Of a stretch of DNA of 64,000 nucleotides, positions 46,323-54,517 are shown in pieces. Source of the DNA: Desulfovibrio sp. G11 (GTDB taxonomy: Bacteria > Desulfobacterota > Desulfovibrionia > Desulfovibrionales > Desulfovibrionaceae); assembly GCF_900243745.1 (NCBI RefSeq), contig NZ_LT984798.1, positions 2,626,001 to 2,690,000 of the forward strand, read 5' to 3'. The position numbers and the translations under genes are program-made. Position 1 is the stretch's first letter; each line of letters starts with the position of its first letter. The notes beneath the pieces are model-generated. The model was not told the origin of the DNA. It made no database searches and saw only the letters and a list, made by a program, of their open reading frames with translations.

Positions 46323-46940
46323 ATGGATTTCATTAAAAATAACAGCCTGTTCATCAAGCTGGTGATTATGGTCAGTCTGGCCCTCTGCCCACCCATCCTG
46401 TTGAGTCATCTGGCCGGATCGTATTTTATCAGCAAGTATGGTTTTGAGCAGGCCGAGCAGACAGTGGCCAATGTGGCCCACTCACGGCGGAATCCTCGGC
46501 GGTTATTGAGGGCATGGAGGAGCCGCGTGGGGAGGCCTGGAAGCAGATGGCGGATTTTCTCGGCATGTTGACCAGTGTTTCCGGGGTCAAATTTATTGTG
46601 CTGATAGATATGAACGGCAACCGGATATACCATCCCGAGGCACAGAAAATCGGCGCTCATGTGGTTGGGGGCGATGAAGGCGAGGCCCTGAAAGGTAAAA
46701 CATATATTTCTTCGGCCCGTGGTACCTTCGGGTTTTCACAACGGGCGTTTCGGCCGGTATATGCAGAAAACGGACGGCAGGTGGGCGCTGTTGTTGTGGG
46801 CATCATGTCGCGCGACGAGGTACGTTCACCTGCAAATATTTGTGGTGCGGCTTTTCCAGAAAACCTGCGCAGACAGCGGCCTTTTGCAATGTTTTCATTG
46901 CCGTCATCCTGTCCCGTATTTGAGCCATATGCGCAATGGT
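46323..46940 (+). pseudogene. Decayed DcuS/CitA-like sensor histidine kinase
   Basis: The frame from ATG 46323 encodes a first membrane helix (NSLFIKLVIMVSLALCPP) and then breaks near 46481. One missing C restores the next frame (LTAESSAVIEGMEEPRGEAW), which gives a CitA/DcuS-type periplasmic sensor domain: VLIDMNGNRIYHPE, KIGAHVVGGDE, and GRQVGAVVVGIMSRDEV near 46800. After that the frame breaks again; a third frame shows a second membrane helix (CNVFIAVILSRI) ended by TGA at about 46935. No kinase domain follows. It is therefore a truncated, frameshifted remnant. DcuS/CitA kinases sense C4-dicarboxylates or citrate, which fits the neighbouring malic enzyme, fumarate reductase and fumarase genes. 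Confidence 0.72.
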
Positions 46941-47303
46941 GCAGGTAAGGGGCAGGGCTGTACTCTTCGAAGCCTTCTTTGTATTCCCCGGTGCCATCTC
47001 CGGACATCCCATTAGTATTTTAAAGTGTCGGCAATGCATCGGCAGGTTTGGCTGGAAAACGGAATTACGGACAGCAAAAACTACTGACAGCCCGCTGTTT
47101 CGCAAGGGCCTCGGGCATGAATCAAGGGGCAGATGCCACCGGCATGGGCGCAGCGTCAGAAGCATAATCCAGGCATCGCGGGAGTGTGCGGTGCAATGCA
47201 GGAGTAATGCCCCGGATGCAAGGATTCTTGTGCCGCCAGGTGTGTGACGAAAAACGCAGAAGGTGGGTGTTCAATTTTGCAGATTGCAGAGGGTGAAAAA
47301 AGG
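46941..47303. other. 360-base gap after the kinase remnant
   Basis: I see no gene. The sequence may include further unrecognisable debris of the sensor kinase. No tRNA or repeat was found. Confidence 0.4.
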
Positions 47304-47343
47304 TTCTCTCCCGAAAGCAGGACTGCCTGCCTTCGGGAGAGAA
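47304..47343 (-). terminator. Malic enzyme terminator
   Basis: A 12-bp outer stem (TTCTCTCCCGAA, 47304-47315, and complement 47332-47343) and a 5-bp inner stem around ACTG, followed on the minus strand by CCTTTTTTC. It closes the whole minus-strand C4-dicarboxylate cluster. Confidence 0.9.
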
Positions 47344-47404
47344 TCTTGTTCGTCCGGATTCAGCTGTTTTGCTGCCGGTTCAGAGAGAGGTTTTGGCCGT
47401 TACA

Positions 47405-48676
47405 TTATTTTTTCGTGCACGCAATCTGGCGGTCGGCCAGCCTTTTTTTCAGGTTTGCCGCCACGATTTCCGGATCCATCGGTTTGCGGGCAATGCCGCT
47501 TTCCATGGCAGCTTTGGCCGTGGCCGCCGCCACCCGGGGAGCCACCTCGCTGTTAAGCGTGGAAGGAATAATGTAGCCCGGGCTGAGTTCTTCGGGTTTG
47601 ACCAGCTCGGCGATGGCGTAGGCCGCCGCAATTTTCATGGCATCGTTGATATCTGTGGCCGCAACATCAAGAGCGCCACGGAAAATACCGGGGAAGGCCA
47701 GAACGTTGTTGATCTGGTTGGGGCAGTCGGAGCGCCCCGTGGCCACAACTTTGGCTCCGGCGTCCAGGGCGCGCTGGATGGGCCATATTTCGGGGATGGG
47801 ATTGGCCTGAGCAAAAATTATGGGATCTTTGGCCATGCTGCGGATCATATCTTCATTAAGTGTATCCGGAGCGGAAACACCGATAAAGACATCTGCCCCC
47901 TTGATGGCTTCGGCCAGACCGCCCTTGATTTTCTGCGGATTGGTGCGGCGGGCGATTTCTTCCTTATAGGCATTCATTCCTTCGCTGCGGCCATCCCATA
48001 TGGCCCCGCGCGAGTCGCACATGATAACATTTTTCAGGCCAAGAGCCATGAGCAGCTTGATGATGGCAATACCGGCAGCCCCTGCGCCGCTGGTAACCAC
48101 AGTGATGTCATCAAGTTTTTTGTTTACCAGCTTGAGCGCGTTGATAAGCCCGGATAGGGTAACCACGGCGGTTCCGTGCTGGTCGTCATGAAAGATGGGG
48201 CCCTTGAAAATGCCGTTTTTCTTCAGGCTGTCTTCAATGACGAAGCATTCCGGAGCCTTGATGTCCTCAAGGTTGACGCCGCCGAAGGTGGGGGCCATAA
48301 GTTCCACCAGTTCAACGATTTTGGTCGTGTCTTTGGTATCGACGCAGATGGGAAAGGCATCCACATCGCCGAAAGTCTTGAACAGCAGGGATTTGCCTTC
48401 CATAACCGGCATTGCGGCTGCGGGGCCGATGTTGCCCAGCCCCAGAACGGCTGTGCCGTTGGATACCACACAGACAAAGTTGGAGTGGTTGGTATAGACA
48501 TCAAGTGTTTCGGGCTGGCGGTAAATTTCCATGCAAGGCTCGGCCACGCCGGGCGAGTAGGCCAGGGTGAGGTCGTCGGTATCGCGCACGGGCGCTTTCA
48601 CGCGCACCTCGATTTTGCCCTGATACTCCTTATGCATGGCCAGGGCTTCATCCCGCAGATTCTTGATACGAGACAT
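47405..48676 (-). CDS. Malic enzyme
   Basis: A 423-residue short-form malic enzyme (malate + NAD(P) to pyruvate + CO2), cytoplasmic. Family blocks: TDDLTLAYSPGVAEPC (about residue 38), GNIGPAAAMPVMEGK, the metal/active-site segment FHDDQHGTAVV (about 160), and the Rossmann motif TSGAGAAGIAIIKLL (about 195), then FAQANPIPE and ATGRSDCPNQINN. Coenzyme preference is not obvious. I chose ATG 48676 (MSRIKNLRDEAL) with GGAG six bases upstream; the upstream open frame has no family similarity. It is last in the cluster, supplying pyruvate from malate made by fumarase or the reverse. Confidence 0.94.
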   Translation of the reverse strand: MSRIKNLRDEALAMHKEYQGKIEVRVKAPVRDTDDLTLAYSPGVAEPCMEIYRQPETLDVYTNHSNFVCVVSNGTAVLGLGNIGPAAAMPVMEGKSLLFKTFGDVDAFPICVDTKDTTKIVELVELMAPTFGGVNLEDIKAPECFVIEDSLKKNGIFKGPIFHDDQHGTAVVTLSGLINALKLVNKKLDDITVVTSGAGAAGIAIIKLLMALGLKNVIMCDSRGAIWDGRSEGMNAYKEEIARRTNPQKIKGGLAEAIKGADVFIGVSAPDTLNEDMIRSMAKDPIIFAQANPIPEIWPIQRALDAGAKVVATGRSDCPNQINNVLAFPGIFRGALDVAATDINDAMKIAAAYAIAELVKPEELSPGYIIPSTLNSEVAPRVAAATAKAAMESGIARKPMDPEIVAANLKKRLADRQIACTKK

Positions 48677-48848
48677 TGTACACTCCTTGACTGATGTGGT
48701 GCGCTTCCGGGCGGCGCGTTCCGCACGGCGCGGGGGGCTGCACCCATGACAGGCATGGGCAGGCGGAAGCGAACAGCCTGTCGGGCTGTTGGGTAAATTG
48801 TATTTTCCGCAGCATATGCCGGTTCCGGCACAGAGGCTGGGTTGTGGT

Positions 48849-48888
48849 TCCGGCGCATCCATGTGGGGTGCCACATGGATGCGCCGGA
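48849..48888. other. Very long hairpin after the CBS-ACT gene
   Basis: A perfect 18-bp stem (48849-48866 with 48871-48888, starting TCCGGCGCATCCATGTGG) and 4-base loop begins three bases after the CBS-ACT stop. No T-run follows on the minus strand. It may stabilise upstream mRNA or reduce read-through into the malic enzyme gene. Confidence 0.65.
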
Positions 48889-48891
48889 GGT

Positions 48892-49563
48892 TCAGTCTTT
48901 CATATGAACTTTGCCGTCTCTTGCCCAATAGCGCAAGCCGCTATGTTGTTTGAGTATTTCAAAGGTGTCATCCAGGGCGGCGGCATCCTGGGCACGAAAG
49001 CGGATTTTCACCTGGCGCATGCCGTTGTCAGCGGCGGCCGAGAGCACGGAAATGACGCTCATGCCGTGCGTTTTGAGGGTATCCAGAATTTCGCGGATGG
49101 TGCCGGGCTGGTTGGGCAGAACAAAGCCCGCTTCTTCGCCGCCCTGTTCCGCTCCGCTCATGTTGAGCAGAGCGTGGAAAATATCCCAGCCCGTGATGAT
49201 GCCGACCAGCTTGTCCTCATCGTCAATGACAGGCAGGCAGGCTACGTGCCTGTCAAACATGGTTTTTGCCGCCTGTTCCACGGTATTGTTGTAATGGATG
49301 GTAACAGGGGCGACCACCATGACATCCTTGACCTTTGTTTCGGCCAGAATGTCCAGGGCTTCAAGAATCTCAAAGCCGGTAGTGTGTTGTGGGGCAAAAG
49401 CCTTGAGGTCAGCAGAGGCTATAAGCCCAACTACTATGTTATCCCGGTCCACCACGGGCAGGTAGTTGATCCGGTTGTCCTTAAGGAGTTTTCTGCATTG
49501 CAGCAGGGAGGTGTCAGGCACGACAGTGATTACATGGGGCTTCATCCAGTCTAATATAAGCAT
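48892..49563 (-). CDS. CBS-pair and ACT domain regulatory protein
   Basis: A 223-residue cytoplasmic protein. Two CBS motifs (about residues 1-60, MKPHVITVVPDTSLLQCRKLL, and 77-135, VKDVMVVAPVTIHYNNTVEQA) form a Bateman module that usually binds adenine nucleotides. An ACT-like domain follows (about 145-215, VLPNQPGTIREILDTLKTHGMSVISV). No catalytic domain is seen. It resembles AcuB-type proteins. Lying between fumarate reductase and malic enzyme genes, it may tune C4 metabolism to energy or amino acid level, which is inference. ATG with GGAAGG upstream. Confidence 0.87.
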   Translation of the reverse strand: MLILDWMKPHVITVVPDTSLLQCRKLLKDNRINYLPVVDRDNIVVGLIASADLKAFAPQHTTGFEILEALDILAETKVKDVMVVAPVTIHYNNTVEQAAKTMFDRHVACLPVIDDEDKLVGIITGWDIFHALLNMSGAEQGGEEAGFVLPNQPGTIREILDTLKTHGMSVISVLSAAADNGMRQVKIRFRAQDAAALDDTFEILKQHSGLRYWARDGKVHMKD

Positions 49564-49627
49564 GGCATCCTTCCTTTTGGCGGATGAGGCTTTTCTCCGC
49601 CGGGCAGATCATTCAGGACGTATGCGG

Positions 49628-49660
49628 TTCAGGCCCGGAACAGCAGGTTCCGGGCCTGAA
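49628..49660. other. Hairpin between frdB and the CBS-ACT gene
   Basis: A perfect 14-bp stem (TTCAGGCCCGGAAC and complement) with a 5-base loop, 17 bases after the frdB stop. No T-run follows. Probably an mRNA-processing or partial-termination element for the frdCAB part. Confidence 0.6.
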
Positions 49661-49677
49661 CCCTATATGCCGGTGGT

Positions 49678-50463
49678 TCAGCCTTTGGCGCAACCGCAAC
49701 CGCAGCCCTGCATTTTTTTGCGCAGAGCTTCGGGCAGGATGCCCCTCACCGACTCCATGCTGACCATACGCCGCATGATGCCGAGCTGGTCTTGCAGGGG
49801 CAGTTGCTTGGGGCAGACGCTGTCGCAGGCCAGCAGGCCCATGCAGCCGAACACGCCGTTATCATCGCCTATAAGTTCATAATAATCCGCAGGAGTACGG
49901 TTGTCACGCGGGTCGATATAGAAGCGCGCCATGCGGTTGATGGCTGTGGCCCCTATAAAGTCTTCCCGCATGCGGGCTGTACCGCAGGCGGCTACGCAGC
50001 AACCGCACTCAATACATCTGTCCAGTTCAAATATTTCCGTAGCCTGGCTGTTGCTCATGCGCTCTTCCTGGGCATCCGGATCAAACTCTTTATTGGTGTG
50101 TATCCACGATTCGATTTTTTTGCCCACCTGACGAAACCACGTGCCCGTGTCTACCGAGAGGTCGCCGAGCAGCTTGAAAACCGGCAGGGGGTGCAGGGTG
50201 ATATGGTCCGGCAGATCGCTGGTTTGCGTGTGGCAGGCCAGCCCCGGGCGCCCGTTGATGACCATGCCGCAGGAACCGCAGATGCCCGCCCGGCAGCAGA
50301 AGTCAAACTGCAGGGAAGCATCAAACTTTTCGCGTATGAGGTTCAGCGCGATAAAGAGCGTCATGCTGGGGTGCTCTTCAAGCTGGAATGTCTGCATATG
50401 CGGGAATGAGCGAGGGTCCAGCGGATTGTAACGGAAGATTTCAAATGTAAGATTACGTCCCAT
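49678..50463 (-). CDS. frdB: Fumarate reductase iron-sulfur subunit
   Basis: A 261-residue electron-transfer subunit. The [2Fe-2S] site is CCRAGICGSCGMVINGRPGLAC (about residues 56-77, first Cys pair then C-x2-C and a distal Cys). The [4Fe-4S] site is CIECGCCVAAC (about 151-161). The [3Fe-4S] site is in GCMGLLACDSVCPKQLP (about 205-221). The tail is CGCGCA, an unusual Cys cluster. It links FrdA to the quinone-binding FrdC. ATG overlaps the region 12 bases after the frdA stop with GGGAGGGTACC upstream. Confidence 0.96.
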   Translation of the reverse strand: MGRNLTFEIFRYNPLDPRSFPHMQTFQLEEHPSMTLFIALNLIREKFDASLQFDFCCRAGICGSCGMVINGRPGLACHTQTSDLPDHITLHPLPVFKLLGDLSVDTGTWFRQVGKKIESWIHTNKEFDPDAQEERMSNSQATEIFELDRCIECGCCVAACGTARMREDFIGATAINRMARFYIDPRDNRTPADYYELIGDDNGVFGCMGLLACDSVCPKQLPLQDQLGIMRRMVSMESVRGILPEALRKKMQGCGCGCAKG

Positions 50464-50474
50464 GGTACCCTCCC

Positions 50475-52331
50475 TTAGCCTTTCTGATCGTAAGGAACGA
50501 TCTGGTCTTCCTTGATGTCGCCGGGAATGATCTTGCCGCCGCCGTAACCCCGGTCGCCGGGGGGCAGAATATAGTACGGCGTAGCCGGTTCATATTTGAG
50601 CGTGGGCAGGCTGTCGCCTTCCTTCCAGTAGGCCAGGGTGCGATTGAGCCAGTCCTTGTCATTGCGTTCAGGGTAGTCTTCACGGGCGTGAGCACCGCGG
50701 CTTTCTGTGCGCATAAGCGCGCCGTATGCCGTGCACAGGGCCAGTTTGAGCATGCCGGGAACCCGCAACGCCATGGAAAGTTCGGCATTGGGGCCGGGTA
50801 TGTTGCCGCTTGCCAGGCGCATGTTACCGCAACGCTCCAGCAGGTCTTGCAGCTTGGTCACGCCGGCTTCCAGATCTTTGCCGTTACGGAAAATACCCAC
50901 GTGTTCCATCATGACATCCTGCATTTCATTACGCAGGGTGTAACAGTCATCACCTGTGCCGCGCAGAAGGGCGGCGATGCGGTCTTTTACCTTTGTGGCG
51001 GCCGCAGTCATCTCGGCCGTGGAAAAGACGGTTTCATAACCCTTGAGGAATTCCACCAGCTTCTGACCCACGATGCGCCCGGAAACAATGGTTTCGGCCA
51101 GGGAGTTGCCGCCCAGGCGGTTGAAGCCGTGCATATCCCAGCAGGCGGCTTCTCCGGCGGAGAACAGGCCCTCAAGGCCGTAAGCGTGCCCATCTTTATT
51201 GATACGCACACCGCCCATGCTGTAATGGTGGGTGGGACGTACCGGAATGAGCTGATGTATGGGGTTCACGCCAAGGAAGTGCGTGGAGATGTCGTATACC
51301 TCACGCAGGTTCGTGGTAATGTGCTTTTCGCCCAGGTGGCGGATGTCCAGCCAGAGGTGATCGCCATACGGGCTTTTGACGCCAAGACCCTTGCGCATAT
51401 GTTCGGTCATGCGGCGTGCAACCACGTCGCGCGAGGCCAGTTCAGCCTTTTCCGGCTCATAGTCGGGCATGAAGCGGTATTCATTTACGTCCAGCAGGGT
51501 TCCGCCATCGCCTCGGCAGCCTTCGGTAACCAGAATGTCTGTGGGCACCGTTCCCGTGGGATGAAACTGCACTGCCTCCATATTGCCCAGAGGGACCACG
51601 CCTGTTTCCAGGGCGGCTATCTGGCCGCCGCCATCGCAGATGATGGCGTTGGTGGTGGCCCGGTAAATGCGGCCGTAACCGCCGGTAGCAATAAGGGTTG
51701 CCTTGGCGAAGTAGCCTACAAGTTCTCCGGTGCGCAGGTCGCGCGCCACGCAGCCCATGCAGCGCTGGCCGTCGTGTACAAGCCCTTCGGCCTGGGTGCG
51801 GTCGTGTACGTCCACGCCAAGCTGCAACAGGCGGTTGTCCAGAGTAAACAGTACAGCATGACCTGTGCCGTCTGAGGTGTAGCAGGTGCGCCATTTGGCT
51901 GTGCCGCCAAAGGCGCGGGAATGGATCAGCCCTTCATTTTCCTTTTTTTCTGTGGCCTGAAAGGGCTTGCCGCCCTTGTAATAGGTATGCTCACCCGGAA
52001 CAACGCGGCTCCAGGGTACCCCCATCCAGGCCATTTCACGCATGGCTATGGGGCCGGTCTCGGCAAAAAGCCGCGCCACTTCCTGGTCACAGCCCCAGTC
52101 AGAGCCTTTAACGGTGTCATTGAAATGGATTTCGGGGCAGTCGCCTTCGCCCATTATGGAGTTACCCAGGGCCGCCTGCATGCCGCCCATTGCCGCTGAA
52201 GAGTGCGAACGCTTGGGAGGCACAACGGAAAGACAGATAACCTTGAAGCCGGCCTGAGCCGCTTCAACCGCCACACGTTCCCCGGCCAGACCAGCGCCGA
52301 TGCACAAGACGTCACATTCAAAAATACGCAT
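50475..52331 (-). CDS. frdA: Fumarate reductase flavoprotein subunit
   Basis: A 618-residue catalytic subunit with covalent FAD. The FAD site is CIGAGLAGERVAVEAAQAG (about residues 10-28). The flavin-linked histidine is in KRSHSSAAMGGMQAALGN (about 40-57). The active-site region includes HPTGTVPTDILVTEGCRGDGG (about 250) and RPTHHYSMGGVRIN. GGNSLAETIVSGRIVG lies near 405. It reduces fumarate to succinate, or works as succinate dehydrogenase. Gene order frdC-frdA-frdB and length follow the Wolinella/Desulfovibrio type with one cytochrome b subunit. Confidence 0.96.
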   Translation of the reverse strand: MRIFECDVLCIGAGLAGERVAVEAAQAGFKVICLSVVPPKRSHSSAAMGGMQAALGNSIMGEGDCPEIHFNDTVKGSDWGCDQEVARLFAETGPIAMREMAWMGVPWSRVVPGEHTYYKGGKPFQATEKKENEGLIHSRAFGGTAKWRTCYTSDGTGHAVLFTLDNRLLQLGVDVHDRTQAEGLVHDGQRCMGCVARDLRTGELVGYFAKATLIATGGYGRIYRATTNAIICDGGGQIAALETGVVPLGNMEAVQFHPTGTVPTDILVTEGCRGDGGTLLDVNEYRFMPDYEPEKAELASRDVVARRMTEHMRKGLGVKSPYGDHLWLDIRHLGEKHITTNLREVYDISTHFLGVNPIHQLIPVRPTHHYSMGGVRINKDGHAYGLEGLFSAGEAACWDMHGFNRLGGNSLAETIVSGRIVGQKLVEFLKGYETVFSTAEMTAAATKVKDRIAALLRGTGDDCYTLRNEMQDVMMEHVGIFRNGKDLEAGVTKLQDLLERCGNMRLASGNIPGPNAELSMALRVPGMLKLALCTAYGALMRTESRGAHAREDYPERNDKDWLNRTLAYWKEGDSLPTLKYEPATPYYILPPGDRGYGGGKIIPGDIKEDQIVPYDQKG

Positions 52332-52341
52332 ACGGCACCCC

Positions 52342-52971
52342 CTATCCCAGGAACCAGACGCGGGTCAGAGCCAGCGTTCCAAGCAAAAGATAACAGCCCA
52401 TAACAATCCATATCCACTTGCGCCACGCAGGCTTTGTACTCTTGGTACAGATGCCGTATTTCACGGCCAGGCGATATACGCCAATGCCTGTATGAAGGAT
52501 GACACAGGGCAGGAAGAACACGTAGAAGGCCAGCCAGCCGTTGTGCAGGCGCTTGGCGCTGCCCGCCACATTGATGGGCAGGTCTGTCATGACGGTATAC
52601 ACGTGGTAAAAAGCGCCCAGAAGAATGACAATGGCTGTAAATACCTGAACAAGCCATAGCCATGTATCAAAATCTTTCAGGCTTTTGCTGTGGCGTACAA
52701 AGATGCCAAGCTCATTGGCGCGGAAGGGCATCTTTCTTGCCGCGATGTAGAAGTGGAATACAATCAACAGGATGATAAGCGGTGCGGCAAGCTGGGCCAG
52801 CCATGTGGCTTCCAGAAACCAGGCAATGCCGTTTGTCAGCGCCGGGCTGAGCACAACGGTGCCTTCCAGTGTCAGATGTACACATACGAACAGGGCCAAC
52901 ACCGCGCCGGAGGCTGCCTGCCAGAAGTCCAGACGGGTTTTTGCCTCCCCAGGGGTTCTGCTTAAAGCCAT
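52342..52971 (-). CDS. frdC: Fumarate reductase cytochrome b subunit
   Basis: A 209-residue membrane anchor with five predicted helices, the diheme type of Wolinella succinogenes quinol:fumarate reductase. Histidines that can serve as heme ligands lie in the helices (FVCVHLTLEG, VFHFYIAARKM, LGAFYHVYTV, CVILHTGIGVYR). It takes electrons from menaquinol. AAGGAG precedes the ATG. Ten bases separate it from frdA. Confidence 0.94.
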   Translation of the reverse strand: MALSRTPGEAKTRLDFWQAASGAVLALFVCVHLTLEGTVVLSPALTNGIAWFLEATWLAQLAAPLIILLIVFHFYIAARKMPFRANELGIFVRHSKSLKDFDTWLWLVQVFTAIVILLGAFYHVYTVMTDLPINVAGSAKRLHNGWLAFYVFFLPCVILHTGIGVYRLAVKYGICTKSTKPAWRKWIWIVMGCYLLLGTLALTRVWFLG

Positions 52972-53029
52972 GACAACTCCTTATACAAGTATTCTGTACC
53001 TATGCCATTATGAAAAAACTGTGATTCCT

Positions 53030-53590
53030 TCATATGCGTTTGTACGGAGCCTGCCCCGTTTCGTAAAAATTGCCACCGGTACTGTCTATCACCACAATGG
53101 CCGGAAAATCTTCCACTTCCATCGCGGCAACAGCTTCCGGCCCCAGATCTTCATAGGCCAGTACCGTATACTTCTTGACGGCGCGGGCAATGAGCGCTCC
53201 AGCCCCTCCCACGGCCGCAAGATAGGGTACGCCATGTTTTTTCATGGCTTCCACCACTTCCGGCTTGCGGTACCCCTTGCCGATCATGCCTTTAAGTCCC
53301 TGATCCAGCAGGCGCGGGGTATAGGCGTCCATGCGGCCCGAGGTAGTGGGACCGGCGGCCCCTATGGGCTGTCCGGGGCGTGCCGGGCTTGGCCCCACAT
53401 AATAGACCACCGCGCCTTCAAGACTCACAGGCAGGGCTTCGCCCCTGTCCAGGGTTTCCACAAGGCGCTTGTGGGCCGCGTCACGCGCTGCCAGTATGGT
53501 GCCGGAAATAAGAACACGGTCTCCAGCGCGCAGTGAGCGGGCAGTGGCTTCATCAAAGGGAGCGCGGATTTTTTTGATTTCGTCAGACAT
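53030..53590 (-). CDS. fumB: Class I fumarate hydratase, beta subunit
   Basis: A 186-residue C-terminal-type subunit of the iron-sulfur fumarase/L-tartrate dehydratase family. Blocks are GDRVLISGTILAARDAAHKR (about residue 22), YYVGPSPARPGQPIGAAGPTTSGRMD (about 66-91) and VEDFPAIVVIDSTGGNFYE. It works only with the alpha subunit encoded nine bases upstream. Together they interconvert malate and fumarate. Stop lies 58 bases before frdC. Confidence 0.94.
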   Translation of the reverse strand: MSDEIKKIRAPFDEATARSLRAGDRVLISGTILAARDAAHKRLVETLDRGEALPVSLEGAVVYYVGPSPARPGQPIGAAGPTTSGRMDAYTPRLLDQGLKGMIGKGYRKPEVVEAMKKHGVPYLAAVGGAGALIARAVKKYTVLAYEDLGPEAVAAMEVEDFPAIVVIDSTGGNFYETGQAPYKRI

Positions 53591-53599
53591 GGCTCCCCC

Positions 53600-54445
53600 T
53601 TACAGCACGGCTTCGGCGTGGCGCGCCGCGTGGCAGTTGATATTTACGGCGACCGGCAAAGAGGCGATATGGGTCGGCGCCCATTCCACATGTACCTTGA
53701 GGGCGGTAGTAATGCCGCCCAGTCCTTGGGGGCCTACGCCGGTTTTGTTGACCATTTCCAGCAGTTCATCTTCAAAGGCCGCATAGCGCGGATCGTGGTT
53801 GCGGCTTTCAAGGTCGCGGGCGGCTGCGCGTTTGGCGCATATGGCGGCCATTTCCATCGTGCCGCCGATGCCGACGCCGATGACGAGGGGCGGACAGGAG
53901 TTGGGTCCGGCGGCCAGGACTGCGTCCAGAACCACCTGGCGCACACCCTCGATGCCGTCTGCCGGTACGAGCATCTTGAGCACACTCTTGTTTTCCGACC
54001 CTGCCCCCTTGGGGGCCAGCCGCAGGCGCAGCCCGCTGCCGGGGACAAGGCGGGTATGGATGACGGCAGGAGTGTTGTCTTTGGTGTTTTTGCGCTCAAA
54101 CAGCGGCTCGTCTACACAGGATTTGCGCAGGTAGCCCTCTGTATACCCCTTGCGAATGCCTTCATTGATGGCATCTTCAAAAGAGCCGCCCACAATGCGC
54201 ACATCCTGGCCCACTTCGGCAAAAACTACGGCAAGGCCGGTATCCTGGCACAGGGGCAGATCGCCCCTGGCGGCGATTTCAGCATTTTCCAGCAGTTGAT
54301 CCAGGATGTTACGCCCCACGGGCGATGGTTCGCGCGTTCGTGCCGCGCGCATGGCCGCAACCATGTCGTCCGGCAGGCGGTAGCAGGCTTCTATGGCCAG
54401 TTCCGCCACAGTGTGCGCTATGTCGTCAAAATGGATTTCCTTCAT
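53600..54445 (-). CDS. fumA: Class I fumarate hydratase, alpha subunit
   Basis: A 281-residue subunit that carries the [4Fe-4S] cluster. Cysteines expected to bind it are in LPLCQDTG (about residue 61), NSCPPLVIG (about 180) and the downstream MAAICAKRAA segment; other motifs are LVPADGIEG and KTGVGPQGLGG. Start is uncertain: ATG 54445 (MKEIHFDDIAH) fits homologs, while ATG 54493 and GTG 54499 are in frame. None has a strong ribosome site. It lies 72 bases after the transporter gene. Confidence 0.92.
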   Translation of the reverse strand: MKEIHFDDIAHTVAELAIEACYRLPDDMVAAMRAARTREPSPVGRNILDQLLENAEIAARGDLPLCQDTGLAVVFAEVGQDVRIVGGSFEDAINEGIRKGYTEGYLRKSCVDEPLFERKNTKDNTPAVIHTRLVPGSGLRLRLAPKGAGSENKSVLKMLVPADGIEGVRQVVLDAVLAAGPNSCPPLVIGVGIGGTMEMAAICAKRAAARDLESRNHDPRYAAFEDELLEMVNKTGVGPQGLGGITTALKVHVEWAPTHIASLPVAVNINCHAARHAEAVL

Positions 54446-54517
54446 GTCCACACCGTCCCGTTCTTTATCAGCATTAACTGCTGTGGCGCCCATGGCCACA
54501 GCGCACCTGACGGCAGC

